Shown: positions 8,600-19,603 of the stretch, in pieces
Numbering within the stretch: position 1 is the stretch's first letter
Layout of the letters: the number at the start of each line of letters is the position of its first letter
Source of the DNA: an uncultured Chlorobiaceae bacterium
GTDB taxonomy: Bacteria > Bacteroidota > Chlorobiia > Chlorobiales > Chlorobiaceae
Length of the DNA: 46,991 nt
Direction of reading: 5' to 3'
Assembly: GCA_903851385.1 (NCBI GenBank)
Contig: CAINOC010000072.1
Location: 1 to 46,991 of the forward strand
Program-made: the position numbers and the translations under genes
Notes under the pieces: generated by a model
Seen by the model: only the letters and a program-made list of their open reading frames with translations
The model's database searches: none
What the model was told of the DNA's origin: nothing

Positions 8600-8649
8600 T
8601 ACTGATATATCTTTCTGCTATCCCGGCCCCCATCAAAACAAAGATAACG

Positions 8650-10116
8650 TTGAAAGAGGATCATAAAAGTAACAAGCAGACCAGCAAGCAAGGGGATGAA
8701 TCAAGGAAAAGGGTTGTTCTTATCGCTGATGACGACAATACCTCCCGCCGGATTCTAACCCATTATGTTCAAAAAATGGGATATACCGCTGTGTCGGCTG
8801 AAGACGGAGAGGAGTGCATACGATGCATTTCCGACCAGCCTTTTGACGTTATCCTTCTTGATATCAATATGCCGAAGAAGGATGGCTTTGAAGTAATGCT
8901 GCATTTAAAAGCGCACAATATTTCCACGTCTGTCATTATGGTTACCGCCTCCAATGATATCCCGCAGGCTGTAAAATGTATAAAACTTGGCGCATACGAG
9001 TACCTGACCAAACCTCTGGATATTGAGAGGCTTGAGATTGTCATGCGCAATGCACTTGCCGAAGCCACCCTGAAAAATCAAGTTCAACAGCTAAAAAAAG
9101 AACTGAAAAACAAGGAACTGTTTCAGAGTATTATCGGAGAAAGCAGTGCACTCAAAGAGACCATGGAACAGGTCCGGCAAGTCATGAATACCGACTTGAA
9201 CGTGCTTATTCTTGGCGAAAGCGGTACGGGAAAGGAGTTATTTGCACAAGCCATTCATTACGGCAGCATAAGAAAGAATGGTCCCTTTGTTTCAGTCAAC
9301 TGTGCTGCGATTTCAAACAATCTGGCTGACAGCCTGCTTTTCGGTCATGTCAAAGGATCATTCACCGGTGCAGACAAAGATCATATCGGCTTTTTTGAAC
9401 AGGCCAACAATGGCACGCTTTTTCTTGATGAGATCGGTGATATGGATTCGGATGTACAGGCAAAAATTCTCCGGGTGATGCAGGAAAGAAAGATTCGAAA
9501 AGTAGGGGAAAAATCGGAAAAGGACATCAACATCCGTATCATTTCAGCTACCAACCGGGATTTTTCACTCGCTATAAAAAACAATATCTTCCGCGAAGAT
9601 CTCTACTACCGCCTGGAAGAATTTCTACTGTTCATACCGACACTTCGCGATAGAGCTGAAGATATCCCCATTCTTGCCCAACATTTTTTAGACGAGTTTG
9701 CAAAATCAAACCACATTGAAGCTCTCAAGTTTGATCCAGAGGCTCTAAGGATTCTGGAAAGCTACCAATGGCCAGGAAACATCCGTGAACTTAAGAATGC
9801 AGTTCAACGATCAGCAGTTATCCGAAAAGGAAGCATCATTGATACATTGCGTACAGCTTTCGTGCCTGGGTCAACACATGCCAACTCTACCGAGAAAACA
9901 TTGCCTGAACCACTCAACGAAACAGTCACACCATCACAGAAAAAAAGTGACCCGTGGTCTTTTTCGCTTGAAGAGAACGAAAGAAATGCCATTATTAAGG
10001 CTTACAAGGCTTCCCATGGAAATCTCACAAAAACAGCCCGTATGCTCGGCATAGTACGAGCGACTCTTTACAGAAAACTCACTAAATTCGGTCTTGAAAA
10101 TCTGAAATCTAACTAA
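8650..10116 (+). CDS. Sigma-54-dependent response regulator (NtrC class)
   Basis: Three domains are visible. A receiver domain has acidic residues in VVLIADDDNTSRR and a likely phospho-acceptor Asp in VILLDINMPKKDG. An AAA+ sigma-54 domain has Walker A GESGTGKE, the sigma-54 loop as GSFTGA and a Walker B stretch NGTLFLDEIGD. A Fis-type helix-turn-helix (HGNLTKTARMLGIVRATLYRKL) is at the C-terminus. The frame is open from a TTG at 8569, but that codon lies in a long hairpin; the TTG at 8650, about 20 codons before the receiver domain, is my choice, with no good ribosome binding site for either. No cognate kinase is adjacent. It is distinct from the AlgB-type regulators at 11563 and 39934. Confidence 0.9.
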   Translation: MKEDHKSNKQTSKQGDESRKRVVLIADDDNTSRRILTHYVQKMGYTAVSAEDGEECIRCISDQPFDVILLDINMPKKDGFEVMLHLKAHNISTSVIMVTASNDIPQAVKCIKLGAYEYLTKPLDIERLEIVMRNALAEATLKNQVQQLKKELKNKELFQSIIGESSALKETMEQVRQVMNTDLNVLILGESGTGKELFAQAIHYGSIRKNGPFVSVNCAAISNNLADSLLFGHVKGSFTGADKDHIGFFEQANNGTLFLDEIGDMDSDVQAKILRVMQERKIRKVGEKSEKDINIRIISATNRDFSLAIKNNIFREDLYYRLEEFLLFIPTLRDRAEDIPILAQHFLDEFAKSNHIEALKFDPEALRILESYQWPGNIRELKNAVQRSAVIRKGSIIDTLRTAFVPGSTHANSTEKTLPEPLNETVTPSQKKSDPWSFSLEENERNAIIKAYKASHGNLTKTARMLGIVRATLYRKLTKFGLENLKSN

Positions 10117-10140
10117 CACTTTTTTTCTTTACCATCCGGG

Positions 10141-10602
10141 TTATTTCTGCTGTTTGCGGTGGATACCGGTTCCGGTATGACCAAAGCCTCCCTCACCCCG
10201 CACTGTCGTACCGAGCTCTTCAACTTCTTCAAAGCAAACCTGTTCAACTTTTGCAACCACCATTTGTGCAATGCGATCGCCATGATAAACGGTAAACGGG
10301 GTTTTGCCATAGTTTATAAGAATTACCTTAACCTCCCCCCTGTAATCGGCATCAATAGTTGCCGGGGTATTAGGAAGTGAGATCAGTGAGCGCAGTGCTA
10401 GGCCGCTTCTTGGACGGAGTTGCGCCTCATATCCTTCGGGCAGTTCAAGAGCAAAGCCGGAGGGGATCAACGCTGTTGTAAAAGGCTCTATAGTTATCGA
10501 GTCTTCAAGACATGCGGAAATATCCATTCCTGCAGCATGGGCAGTTGCATAAATGGGGAGTACCGCTTGTTTGTTAAGGCGAACAATCTTTACTTTCAGC
10601 AT
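10141..10602 (-). CDS. dut: dUTP pyrophosphatase
   Basis: A 153-residue trimeric dUTPase that hydrolyses dUTP to dUMP and diphosphate, keeping uracil out of DNA and feeding dTMP synthesis. All five motifs are visible: AGMDISA (1), LRPRSGLAL (2), [16 protein letters not shown] (3), GDRIAQMV (4) and the glycine-rich C-terminal arm [10 protein letters not shown] (5). Motif 3 has [10 protein letters not shown] where the family more often has GTIDSDYRGE. It converges on the response regulator at 8650 and diverges from bshB1, with 56 bp between the two starts. Confidence 0.95.
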   Translation of the reverse strand: MLKVKIVRLNKQAVLPIYATAHAAGMDISACLEDSITIEPFTTALIPSGFALELPEGYEAQLRPRSGLALRSLISLPNTPATIDADYRGEVKVILINYGKTPFTVYHGDRIAQMVVAKVEQVCFEEVEELGTTVRGEGGFGHTGTGIHRKQQK

Positions 10603-10658
10603 TGGCAGGGAATGTGATATTTTTCATTTTCTTCACGGGTTCAAATATAACAGGAATA

Positions 10659-11429
10659 ATGACAAGGCAATTGGAAAGTTCAGCTGAACAAGTGTATGCG
10701 CTTGCATTCGGCGCTCATCCTGATGACGTTGAACTGGCATGCGGAGCCACTCTTCTGAAAATCATGAGTGAGGGTCGTACTGTTGCTGTATGCGATCTGA
10801 CAAGAGGAGAGATGGGCACACTCGGCACCGCGGAAACGAGGAAATGTGAGGCTAAAGCTGCAGCTGAAGTTATGGGGTACGAGAGTCGTTCCTCCCTTGA
10901 CCTGGGAGATTCAAAATTATTCTATACCGAAGAAAACCTGACGGAGATTATCCGGGTCATCAGGCACTTCAGGCCTGACGTGGTTTTTGCCAACCCGCCT
11001 GATGAACGCCACCCCGACCACTCGAAAGCCTCCAGGCTGGTTACCGATGCCTTTTATTATGCAGGCCTTCAAGAGCTTCAGACAACCATGAACGGAACTG
11101 TGCAGAAGCCCCACCGGCCTCAACACCTGCTTTACTATGTCCAGTTCAAACACCTTGATCCAGACGTCATTGTTGATGTCTCGGAAACCTTTGATGCATC
11201 CAGAAAGGGAGTGCTTGCATTCGGTTCGCAGTTTTACCGCAAAGGAAGTACGGAGGAGCCTAAAACACTGATTAACCGCAAGGAATTTCTTACCGGGCTT
11301 GAAGCGCGTGCAAGGTATTTCGGTGAACAGATCGGCGTTATGTATGGCGAAGGGTTTCTGCTTTCGGGGACCTTGGGGATTAGATCGTTTAGTACCGTTT
11401 TCTCTGGAAAAGCACAGGAAAACGGTTAA
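10659..11429 (+). CDS. bshB1: Bacillithiol biosynthesis deacetylase BshB1
   Basis: A 256-residue LmbE/PIG-L family zinc deacetylase. AHPDDVELACGAT holds the metal-binding His-Asp-Asp, and DERHPDHSKAS supplies the second metal-ligand region. BshB1 removes acetate from N-acetylglucosaminyl-malate in bacillithiol synthesis; Chlorobi are known to make N-methyl-bacillithiol, which fits. The ATG at 10659 follows AGGA at about 10652 and gives the usual N-terminus; an upstream in-frame ATG at 10602 overlaps dut and adds a hydrophobic leader not expected in this family. Confidence 0.88.
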   Translation: MTRQLESSAEQVYALAFGAHPDDVELACGATLLKIMSEGRTVAVCDLTRGEMGTLGTAETRKCEAKAAAEVMGYESRSSLDLGDSKLFYTEENLTEIIRVIRHFRPDVVFANPPDERHPDHSKASRLVTDAFYYAGLQELQTTMNGTVQKPHRPQHLLYYVQFKHLDPDVIVDVSETFDASRKGVLAFGSQFYRKGSTEEPKTLINRKEFLTGLEARARYFGEQIGVMYGEGFLLSGTLGIRSFSTVFSGKAQENG

Positions 11430-11440
11430 AGAGGGGAATA

Positions 11441-11476
11441 GGTCTTATAGGACTTATAGGACCTATGGGACTTATA
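11441..11476. repeat. Four-copy 9-bp tandem repeat
   Basis: Four tandem nonamers with consensus GGACTTATA (GGTCTTATA, GGACTTATA, GGACCTATG, GGACTTATA) lie 11 bp after the bshB1 stop. An ATATTTTTTGGCGG stretch follows; a close relative lies after the group II intron near 138-152, so this is a dispersed intergenic repeat type. Confidence 0.85.
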
Positions 11477-11562
11477 TATTTTTTGGCGGATTAGGGGAGG
11501 GATGAAAAAAAGAAGGAAAGCTTCTGAATGGGTTGTTTTAAATGTTTGGGTGATCAATCATT

Positions 11563-12927
11563 ATGAGTGAAGAAAAAGAGATTTGCACATCAACGATGAA
11601 TGTATTGATCGTTGATGACGAGAGCAACATCAGAAAAACCATGATGATGTTTTTCGAGATCAGGAATCACAAAGTCACTACGGTATCCAACATTCAGGAT
11701 GCCTTGACTGAGGCCCGATTACAGATATTCGATATTGCATTCGTAGATATCCGGTTAGGCCTGGAGAGTGGACTTGATCTGGTGTCTTCTCTGCTGGCCC
11801 AGTCACCATGGCTGAAGATTGTCGTCATAACGGCTTTCGCATCAGTGGATACAGCTGTCGAAGCGATGAAACGCGGGGCTGCAGATTATCTGCCAAAACC
11901 ATTTATGCCGGGTCAGCTCAAACTTGTTCTTGAAAGACTTGCTTCAATCCGGATGCTTGAACAGCGCATCACCCTTCTTCAGGACGATCTGAACCGTAAA
12001 GATCCGGATGCATCACTGCGCTCCAGTTACCCGCCAATGCAAAGGGTGATAGAACTATCCCGACAGGTTTCAGCTTCCGATGCAGTTGTGATGCTTAGGG
12101 GACCGAGTGGTACGGGAAAAACCATGATTGCCCGATTCATCCACTCCTGGAGTCATAGGTCCGACAAACCATTCGGTGTTATTTCCTGCCCGTCACTGAA
12201 CCAGGAGCTTCTTGAAAGCGAGCTGTTCGGTCATGTAAAGGGAGCGTTTACCGGCGCTCTTCGAGATAATCCCGGGCGGGTGGCAAGTTGCGAGGGTGGA
12301 ACCCTTTTCCTTGATGAAATAGGTGAACTTCCGCTTCCAATCCAGTCGAAACTGCTGCGTTTCATTCAGGAGCGGGAATATGAGCGTGTCGGCGATCAGC
12401 ACACCCGAAAAGCAAATGTTCGTATTATTGCAGCCACAAATGTTGATCTCGAGTCCGCCGTGGCTTCAGGTCGTTTCCGCGAGGATCTCTATTATCGCCT
12501 CAATGTTATTCAGATAACGCTTCCTTCCCTGGCCGAGCGTTCAGGGGATGTCGAAGAGATTGCCGGAAACATGCTTGCATTTTTCAATGCCCAGAACCAC
12601 AAGGCCATTCAGGGATTCAGCCCTGAGGTATTACGCATTTTTCGCGATTATGGCTGGCCGGGCAACATCCGCGAGCTCCGAAATGTGGTTGAACGGGCGG
12701 TGATCCTTTGTACGACCGCTGTTATCGGTGAGGAACTTCTACCCGAAACAATTGCCTCCACCTTGCCGCCACAGATTAAAATCGGTGATAGAATAACGCT
12801 GGAAACTCTCGAAGAGCTGCATATTCGCAGGGTACTTGCTTCGACCTCCTCAGTACAGGAATCTGCTGAGGTACTGGGCATCGACAAGGCAACACTCTGG
12901 AGAAAGCGCAAGCAGTTCGGGCTTTAA
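11563..12927 (+). CDS. AlgB-type sigma-54 response regulator of the kdp locus
   Basis: A 454-residue NtrC-class regulator that closely resembles AlgB. The receiver domain has DDESNIRK and the likely phospho-acceptor D62 in FVDIRLGLESGLDLV. The AAA+ domain has Walker A GPSGTGKT, an intact GAFTGA sigma-54 loop and EGGTLFLDEIGELP. The C-terminal Fis helix-turn-helix ends LGIDKATLWRKRKQFGL. It lies before a KinB-type kinase and the kdp genes, taking the place normally held by the OmpR-type KdpE. A paralog is encoded at 39934-41307. Its likely target is the sigma-54 promoter at 13082. Confidence 0.93.
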   Translation: MSEEKEICTSTMNVLIVDDESNIRKTMMMFFEIRNHKVTTVSNIQDALTEARLQIFDIAFVDIRLGLESGLDLVSSLLAQSPWLKIVVITAFASVDTAVEAMKRGAADYLPKPFMPGQLKLVLERLASIRMLEQRITLLQDDLNRKDPDASLRSSYPPMQRVIELSRQVSASDAVVMLRGPSGTGKTMIARFIHSWSHRSDKPFGVISCPSLNQELLESELFGHVKGAFTGALRDNPGRVASCEGGTLFLDEIGELPLPIQSKLLRFIQEREYERVGDQHTRKANVRIIAATNVDLESAVASGRFREDLYYRLNVIQITLPSLAERSGDVEEIAGNMLAFFNAQNHKAIQGFSPEVLRIFRDYGWPGNIRELRNVVERAVILCTTAVIGEELLPETIASTLPPQIKIGDRITLETLEELHIRRVLASTSSVQESAEVLGIDKATLWRKRKQFGL

Positions 12928-12982
12928 TCGCACTCCTCTTTACCCCTTTTGTTTCAATTTTGACGCTGCCCACTGGTGGACG

Positions 12983-13023
12983 TTGAATTTTGCACTCTCA
13001 CGCCTTTGGAGACCGTGCAATTT
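12983..13023 (+). promoter_or_regulatory. Candidate upstream activator site for the kdp operon
   Basis: TTGAATTTTGCAC (12983-12995) and an inverted GTGCAATTT (13015-13023) face each other, about 60-100 bp upstream of the sigma-54 promoter at 13082, a usual place for an NtrC-class enhancer. Twelve bases of the left half (TTGAATTTTGCA) recur exactly at 39906-39917, in the matching gap after the paralogous regulator gene. Assignment as a binding site is inference. Confidence 0.45.
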
Positions 13024-13081
13024 ACACCCCGAATCCCCTCTTTATCGACCGCATCTACCCGGTTTTCCTTGATTCTGTGTC

Positions 13082-13097
13082 TGGCACGTTATTTGTA
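13082..13097 (+). promoter_or_regulatory. Sigma-54 (-24/-12) promoter upstream of kinase and kdp
   Basis: TGGCAC, 5 nt, TTGTA. The -24 box matches consensus and the -12 box has GT in place of GC. The kinase gene starts 23 bp downstream and kdpFABC follow on the same strand, so this promoter could drive the whole operon. The adjacent NtrC-class regulator with an intact GAFTGA loop supports it. Confidence 0.65.
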
Positions 13098-13120
13098 AAA
13101 GAGCAGATAAAGATTGAATC

Positions 13121-14995
13121 ATGAAAATCGGAATCAGACAGAAACTTTTGTTCGGATTGAGCGGCATGCTGGTCATCGTTGCAGCAATCAGCTTTGTGAC
13201 CATCCGTCAGATCGACATGCTCGGGAAATCCCTGGCCATCGTACTGAAGGAGAATTACCAGAGCGTGGTGGCCTCTCAGGATATGAAAGATGCGCTGGAC
13301 AGTATCAACAGTGCGGAGCTTAACTCGTTTCTCGGCAATCACGACAAGGATATGCAGATAATGGTGAACAAACATAAAGCGAAGTTCATCAATGCACTTG
13401 ATCGCGAACTGCACCTTATCACCTTGCCGGGCGAACAGGAGCGTGCTGATCGGATTCAGCATCTGTCAAAAGAGTATTTCAGCATCCTTCCCCAGGTTAT
13501 GGAGAGTTCAATAAGCGAGCCGGATCGCCGGACTCTCTATTTCACAAGGCAGGTGCCAGTGTTCAACGAAATCAAAAAAGTTGCCCAGGAGATTCTCAAT
13601 ATGAATCAGGCAAACATGATTACAGAAAAAAATGCGACACAAAGCCTGGCGATTTCAGCCCGATGGAGGATGCTTTCCGTCAGTTTGGCCAGCGTTCTCT
13701 TCTCCATACTGCTGAGTTATCAAATTCACCGTTGGGTGTTCCATCCTTTACGACGTTTGATTGAAACGACAGAAGAGATCCGCCGCGGCAATCTTGAAGT
13801 TGTTCTGCAGACGGCAGCCCATGATGAAGTAGGCCAGCTGTCGCGTTCGTTCAATGCCATGCTGATTGCTCTCCGTCAGAATCGTAACAGTGATATGGCG
13901 AATCTGATCCGGAGCCGCAAGTTGACAGAGGATGTGTTCCGAGTATTACCTGTGCCGGTTGCTGTGCTTGATTCCGAGGGAGAGGTCAGGGTTTCAACCG
14001 AAACGGCAGTCCAGCTTTTTGGCCTGAAACCGGGAGTTTCGGCAAGAGAACTTCCATTTTCCTGGATTTCGGGGCTGCTTGACAAGTCGTTTGCTACCCG
14101 GAAACCTGCTTCACTTGACGACAAGGGTTATGTGCAGCAATTCGTCAGCAACAAGGAATATTTCTTCAAGCCTGAAGCAGTGCCAATCATCTCAGCATCA
14201 GATCCGGAATCAGGTGATGGCGACGGCACAATTCTGATAATGAGCGATGTGACGCAAATGCACGAACAGCAGGAGATGAAGCAGGGGATGCTCTCCACGG
14301 TGTCGCATCAGCTCAAAACTCCACTGACCTCGCTGCGCATGTCGATTCACTTGCTACTTGAAGAAGAGGTAGGTGCCCTGAATACGCAGCAGACCGAATT
14401 GATGGTTGGAGCGCGGGAAGATTGTGAGCGCCTTGTCGAAATGCTCGATGACCTGCTCGACCTCAACAGGATCGAATCGGGCAAGGCATACCTTGAACCC
14501 CGACCAGTGCAGCCTTCCCTTCTTGTTCGGGAAAGCATGGAGCCTTTTTTGAGTGAGGCTAAAGACCGCAACGTCACCCTTACGGAGGCCATAGCCGATG
14601 ACTTGCCGGATGTATTTGCTGACCCAGTAGGTATCCGGCATGTTTTTGCAAATCTCTTTTCCAATGCTCTGCGATTTACCAGCCCCGGCGGTACCGTGAG
14701 GGTAGGAGCCGGAAGGGTGGAGGACTTTGTCCGATTCTTCGTCGAAGATACCGGATCAGGAATTGCTTCTGAACACATGGCTTATTTGTTTGAGCAGTTT
14801 TTCAGGGCGCCTGGTCAGGATGTGCGTTCCGGTGTCGGCTTGGGGCTTTCCATAGTCAAGGAGCTCGTCGAAGCTCAAGGCGGGATGGTCTTTTCACAAA
14901 GCCAGCCAGGTAAGGGATCCCTGTTCAGCTTCACGTTGCCGATCCATAAACATCAGGTTTCAACCGGTGAGCTTCCGATAAACGGACGGGCATGA
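13121..14995 (+). CDS. KinB-type sensor histidine kinase of the kdp locus
   Basis: A 624-residue membrane kinase: TM1 about residues 9-27 (IRQKLLFGLSGMLVIVAA), a helical periplasmic domain to about 185, TM2 to about 205, HAMP (HPLRRLIETTEEIRRGN), PAS about 265-385, the phospho-acceptor H-box STVSHQLKTPLTSLR with His396, and a C-terminal ATPase domain with NLFSNALRF, DTGSGI and GVGLGLSIVKELV. The architecture is that of Pseudomonas KinB, partner of AlgB, which fits the regulator just upstream. It replaces the kinase half of KdpD, which is missing from the KdpD-like gene at 19604. A paralog is at 35853. Confidence 0.92.
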   Translation: MKIGIRQKLLFGLSGMLVIVAAISFVTIRQIDMLGKSLAIVLKENYQSVVASQDMKDALDSINSAELNSFLGNHDKDMQIMVNKHKAKFINALDRELHLITLPGEQERADRIQHLSKEYFSILPQVMESSISEPDRRTLYFTRQVPVFNEIKKVAQEILNMNQANMITEKNATQSLAISARWRMLSVSLASVLFSILLSYQIHRWVFHPLRRLIETTEEIRRGNLEVVLQTAAHDEVGQLSRSFNAMLIALRQNRNSDMANLIRSRKLTEDVFRVLPVPVAVLDSEGEVRVSTETAVQLFGLKPGVSARELPFSWISGLLDKSFATRKPASLDDKGYVQQFVSNKEYFFKPEAVPIISASDPESGDGDGTILIMSDVTQMHEQQEMKQGMLSTVSHQLKTPLTSLRMSIHLLLEEEVGALNTQQTELMVGAREDCERLVEMLDDLLDLNRIESGKAYLEPRPVQPSLLVRESMEPFLSEAKDRNVTLTEAIADDLPDVFADPVGIRHVFANLFSNALRFTSPGGTVRVGAGRVEDFVRFFVEDTGSGIASEHMAYLFEQFFRAPGQDVRSGVGLGLSIVKELVEAQGGMVFSQSQPGKGSLFSFTLPIHKHQVSTGELPINGRA

Positions 14996-15057
14996 AGACG
15001 ATAAACATTCACAAGGGAGTCTATCTGGAGTTACTGATTTTTCTACTGTTGTCTTGA
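14992..15057 (+). CDS. Possible 21-residue membrane peptide
   Basis: The ATG at 14992 overlaps the kinase stop as ATGA and opens a 21-codon frame that starts MKTINIHKGV and ends in a hydrophobic LELLIFLLLS. Overlap coupling and position just before kdpF are suggestive, and the second potassium locus also has a small hydrophobic peptide gene after its kinase. It has no separate ribosome binding site, and a frame this short can occur by chance. Confidence 0.3.
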   Translation: MKTINIHKGVYLELLIFLLLS

Positions 15058-15081
15058 TTCATCAATTATTCGGAGGTTGCT

Positions 15082-15162
15082 ATGGAGTATTTCGTCTTAC
15101 CAGTTCTTGTTGCCTGTGCGGTCTATCTCATGATCGCCGTTGTGTCACCCGAAAAATTTTAA
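15082..15162 (+). CDS. kdpF: KdpF, small subunit of the Kdp potassium ATPase
   Basis: A 26-residue single-span membrane peptide, starting MEYFVLPVLV and ending AVVSPEKF. The 'PE.F' ending near the membrane is characteristic of KdpF, which stabilises the KdpABC complex in the inner membrane. CGGAGG (15071-15076) lies 5 nt before the ATG. The kdpA ribosome binding site overlaps its stop codon. Confidence 0.88.
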   Translation: MEYFVLPVLVACAVYLMIAVVSPEKF

Positions 15163-15173
15163 AGGAGTTCTTT

Positions 15174-16847
15174 ATGCAACTACTCATGCTGCTTCTCTTT
15201 ATTGCCTTGCCTGTTCTGCTTTCATGGCCGCTGGGCCGTTTCATGACAGCAGTCATGAATCCTCCGATCAACTCCAGTGATGGCCGGATGGAAATCCTTC
15301 TGAGAAAAACCGGCGGAAGGATGCTCGACAGAGAACAGGATTGGAAAGGCTACCTGATCTCCATGCTCTTTTTCAACGCCATCATGTTCACTGCTGTTGT
15401 CCTCATGCTTGCACTGCAGCAGATGCTTCCGCTCAATCCTGACGGCAAGGGCCCTCTTGAAGCAAGCCTTATTTTCAATACGGCGGCTTCATTTGTGACC
15501 AACACCAACCTGCAGCATTACGCCGGTGAAGTTTCGATGAGCTATTTCTCCCAGCTTTTCGCCCTGACCTGGCTGCAGTTTGTTTCAGCCGCAACGGGCA
15601 TCGCCTGCTTTACCGCATTGGCCAGGTCACTGGCAGGCAGAACACTTGTCGGCAACTTTTACCGCGATCTGCTCCGCTCAACCCTCTTCATCCTTCTGCC
15701 GCTTTCGATTATTGTAGCTCTTCTGCTCGTCGTTGGAGGAGTGCCCATGACATTTGAAGGAGCCGCCGCAGCCCGAACGCTCGAAGGAGCGATGCAGACC
15801 ATCGCCCGGGGACCGGTGGCAGCAATGGTAGCCATCAAACAGCTCGGCACGAACGGAGGCGGATTTTTCGGCCCTAATTCGACACACCCTTTCGAAAACC
15901 CATCGTTCCTGACCAATTATATCGAATGTATATGCATTCCTCTGATTGCTATGGCAACAGTATGGATGTTCGGACGCATAACCGGTCGGATGCGCCATGC
16001 CGCAGTGATCTTTTCTGTAATGCTTCTGCTGCTCGTCCTGAAATCGGGCATCGCGCTCAATCTGGAAAGCGCTCCTGCTATGGCTTTCAAGGGATTGCCA
16101 ATTGAGAGCGTATCGAATCTCGAAGGTAAAGAGCTGCGTTTCGGACCTTCCGGAACAGCTGCAATGTGGGCTGCCGTCACAACAGCTACCAGCAATGGCT
16201 CAGTCAACTGCATGCACGACAGCCTCAATCCGCTGACCGGCCTGGTGCCGCTCGCAGGCATGTGGCTGAATGTGATTTTCGGTGGCGTGGGGGTAGGATT
16301 CATCAACATGTTCATCTTCATTATCGTCGGAGTCTTCATCTGCGGCATGATGGTCGGAAGGACACCCGAATACTGCGCCCGGAAGGTTGAAACCCATGAA
16401 ATGAAGCTTGCACTTCTTGCGCTGCTGGTCCATCCGCTGCTGATCCTTGTCGGGACCGCCCTGTTCGCATCCACCACCTGGGGAGCAAGCACCGTGCTCA
16501 ATAAGGGCGCACATGGATTCAGTGAGATTCTCTATGAGTTCAGTTCGGCGGCTGCCAACAACGGCTCAGGATTCGAAGGCCTCGGCGACGGGACAGTGCC
16601 ATGGAACGTGTCTACCGGACTGGTCATGCTGCTGGGGCGTTTTATCCCCATCATTCTGCCGCTGGCGATCGCAGGCTCAATGGCTGCAAAAAAACCTGTT
16701 CCGGAAACCACAGGGACGCTTCGCATTGATACACCGCTTTTTGCTGTCGTCATTCTCGGAAGCGTGCTTCTGATCGGTGCACTGCTCTTCATGCCTGTCG
16801 CAGTGCTTGGGCCTGTAGCCGACTACCTTTCGACTTCTATTCAATAA
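15174..16847 (+). CDS. kdpA: KdpA, potassium-binding subunit of the Kdp ATPase
   Basis: At 557 residues it has the usual KdpA length. This membrane subunit selects and passes potassium, with a fold of four repeated pore loops like potassium channels. Filter-region stretches are clear: NTNLQHY, GTNGGGFFGPNSTHPFENP, TTATSNGSVN and ANNGSGFEGL. AAAGGAG (15161-15167) precedes the ATG at 15174. The frame is open from a TTG at 15054 but that would overlap kdpF, so it is rejected. The stop TAA abuts the kdpB ATG. Confidence 0.96.
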   Translation: MQLLMLLLFIALPVLLSWPLGRFMTAVMNPPINSSDGRMEILLRKTGGRMLDREQDWKGYLISMLFFNAIMFTAVVLMLALQQMLPLNPDGKGPLEASLIFNTAASFVTNTNLQHYAGEVSMSYFSQLFALTWLQFVSAATGIACFTALARSLAGRTLVGNFYRDLLRSTLFILLPLSIIVALLLVVGGVPMTFEGAAAARTLEGAMQTIARGPVAAMVAIKQLGTNGGGFFGPNSTHPFENPSFLTNYIECICIPLIAMATVWMFGRITGRMRHAAVIFSVMLLLLVLKSGIALNLESAPAMAFKGLPIESVSNLEGKELRFGPSGTAAMWAAVTTATSNGSVNCMHDSLNPLTGLVPLAGMWLNVIFGGVGVGFINMFIFIIVGVFICGMMVGRTPEYCARKVETHEMKLALLALLVHPLLILVGTALFASTTWGASTVLNKGAHGFSEILYEFSSAAANNGSGFEGLGDGTVPWNVSTGLVMLLGRFIPIILPLAIAGSMAAKKPVPETTGTLRIDTPLFAVVILGSVLLIGALLFMPVAVLGPVADYLSTSIQ

Positions 16848-18965
<2,118 letters not shown>

Positions 18966-18979
18966 AGGAGTACCATCAC

Positions 18980-19582
18980 ATGAAAACCACACTTATGGAA
19001 GATACAGGAGCCAATATTGCGGCATCGCTCAGAATTGCACTTGCGACTATTGTGCTGTGCAGCGGGCTCTATCCGCTCTTCATATTCAGCTTTGCCCACT
19101 TTGCAGTGCCAGAGGCCGCTTCAGGCTCACTGGTTCGAAACCAGGCAGGAAAAGTTGTCGGCAGCAGGCTTATTGCCCAGGCATTCACGAAGCCGGGCTA
19201 TTTCTGGCCACGTCCATCGGCTGTAAAGTACACCGCAGAAGCAGCAGGGGGAAGCAATCTCTCTCCTGCAGGTCCCGAAGTGCGCGAACGTGCGCTGAAA
19301 ACAGTTAAAGAGTATGGTGCCGACTCCCGGCACCCTCTTCCTGCGGATCTTGCTGCAACATCCGGCAGCGGGCTTGATCCCCTCATTACCCTTCGGGCAG
19401 CTCTTTTTCAAGCGTCGAGGGTTGCTCATGCCAGAGGGATGGCTCTTTCAGATGTCGAGGCGGCAATACGTCGCCACGCTGACGGACAAAAGATCCTGGG
19501 GTCAGGAGAGGGCTTGGTCAATGTGCTGGTGTTGAACATGGAACTCGATGCAGCCGGGAAAACCACTATGGTTCCCCGATAG
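18980..19582 (+). CDS. kdpC: KdpC subunit of the Kdp ATPase
   Basis: A 200-residue periplasm-facing subunit anchored by one N-terminal membrane span (LRIALATIVLCSGLYPLFIF). Conserved stretches QAFTKPGYFWPRPSA, SNLSPAGPEV and SGSGLDPLIT are all present. KdpC raises the ATP affinity of KdpB and is needed for activity. A GAAGGAG ribosome binding site stands 9 nt before the ATG. It is followed at 21 bp by the KdpD-like gene. Confidence 0.95.
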   Translation: MKTTLMEDTGANIAASLRIALATIVLCSGLYPLFIFSFAHFAVPEAASGSLVRNQAGKVVGSRLIAQAFTKPGYFWPRPSAVKYTAEAAGGSNLSPAGPEVRERALKTVKEYGADSRHPLPADLAATSGSGLDPLITLRAALFQASRVAHARGMALSDVEAAIRRHADGQKILGSGEGLVNVLVLNMELDAAGKTTMVPR

Positions 19583-19603
19583 TAAAAACTGGAGGTATAT
19601 CCT

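Noticed and set aside
8569-8649. N-terminal extension of the response regulator from TTG 8569
   Set aside because: The codon lies in a long hairpin, has no ribosome binding site, and the extension is hydrophobic and unlike receiver domains.
15054-15173. Extension of kdpA from TTG 15054
   Set aside because: It overlaps kdpF in another frame; a good ribosome binding site precedes the ATG at 15174.
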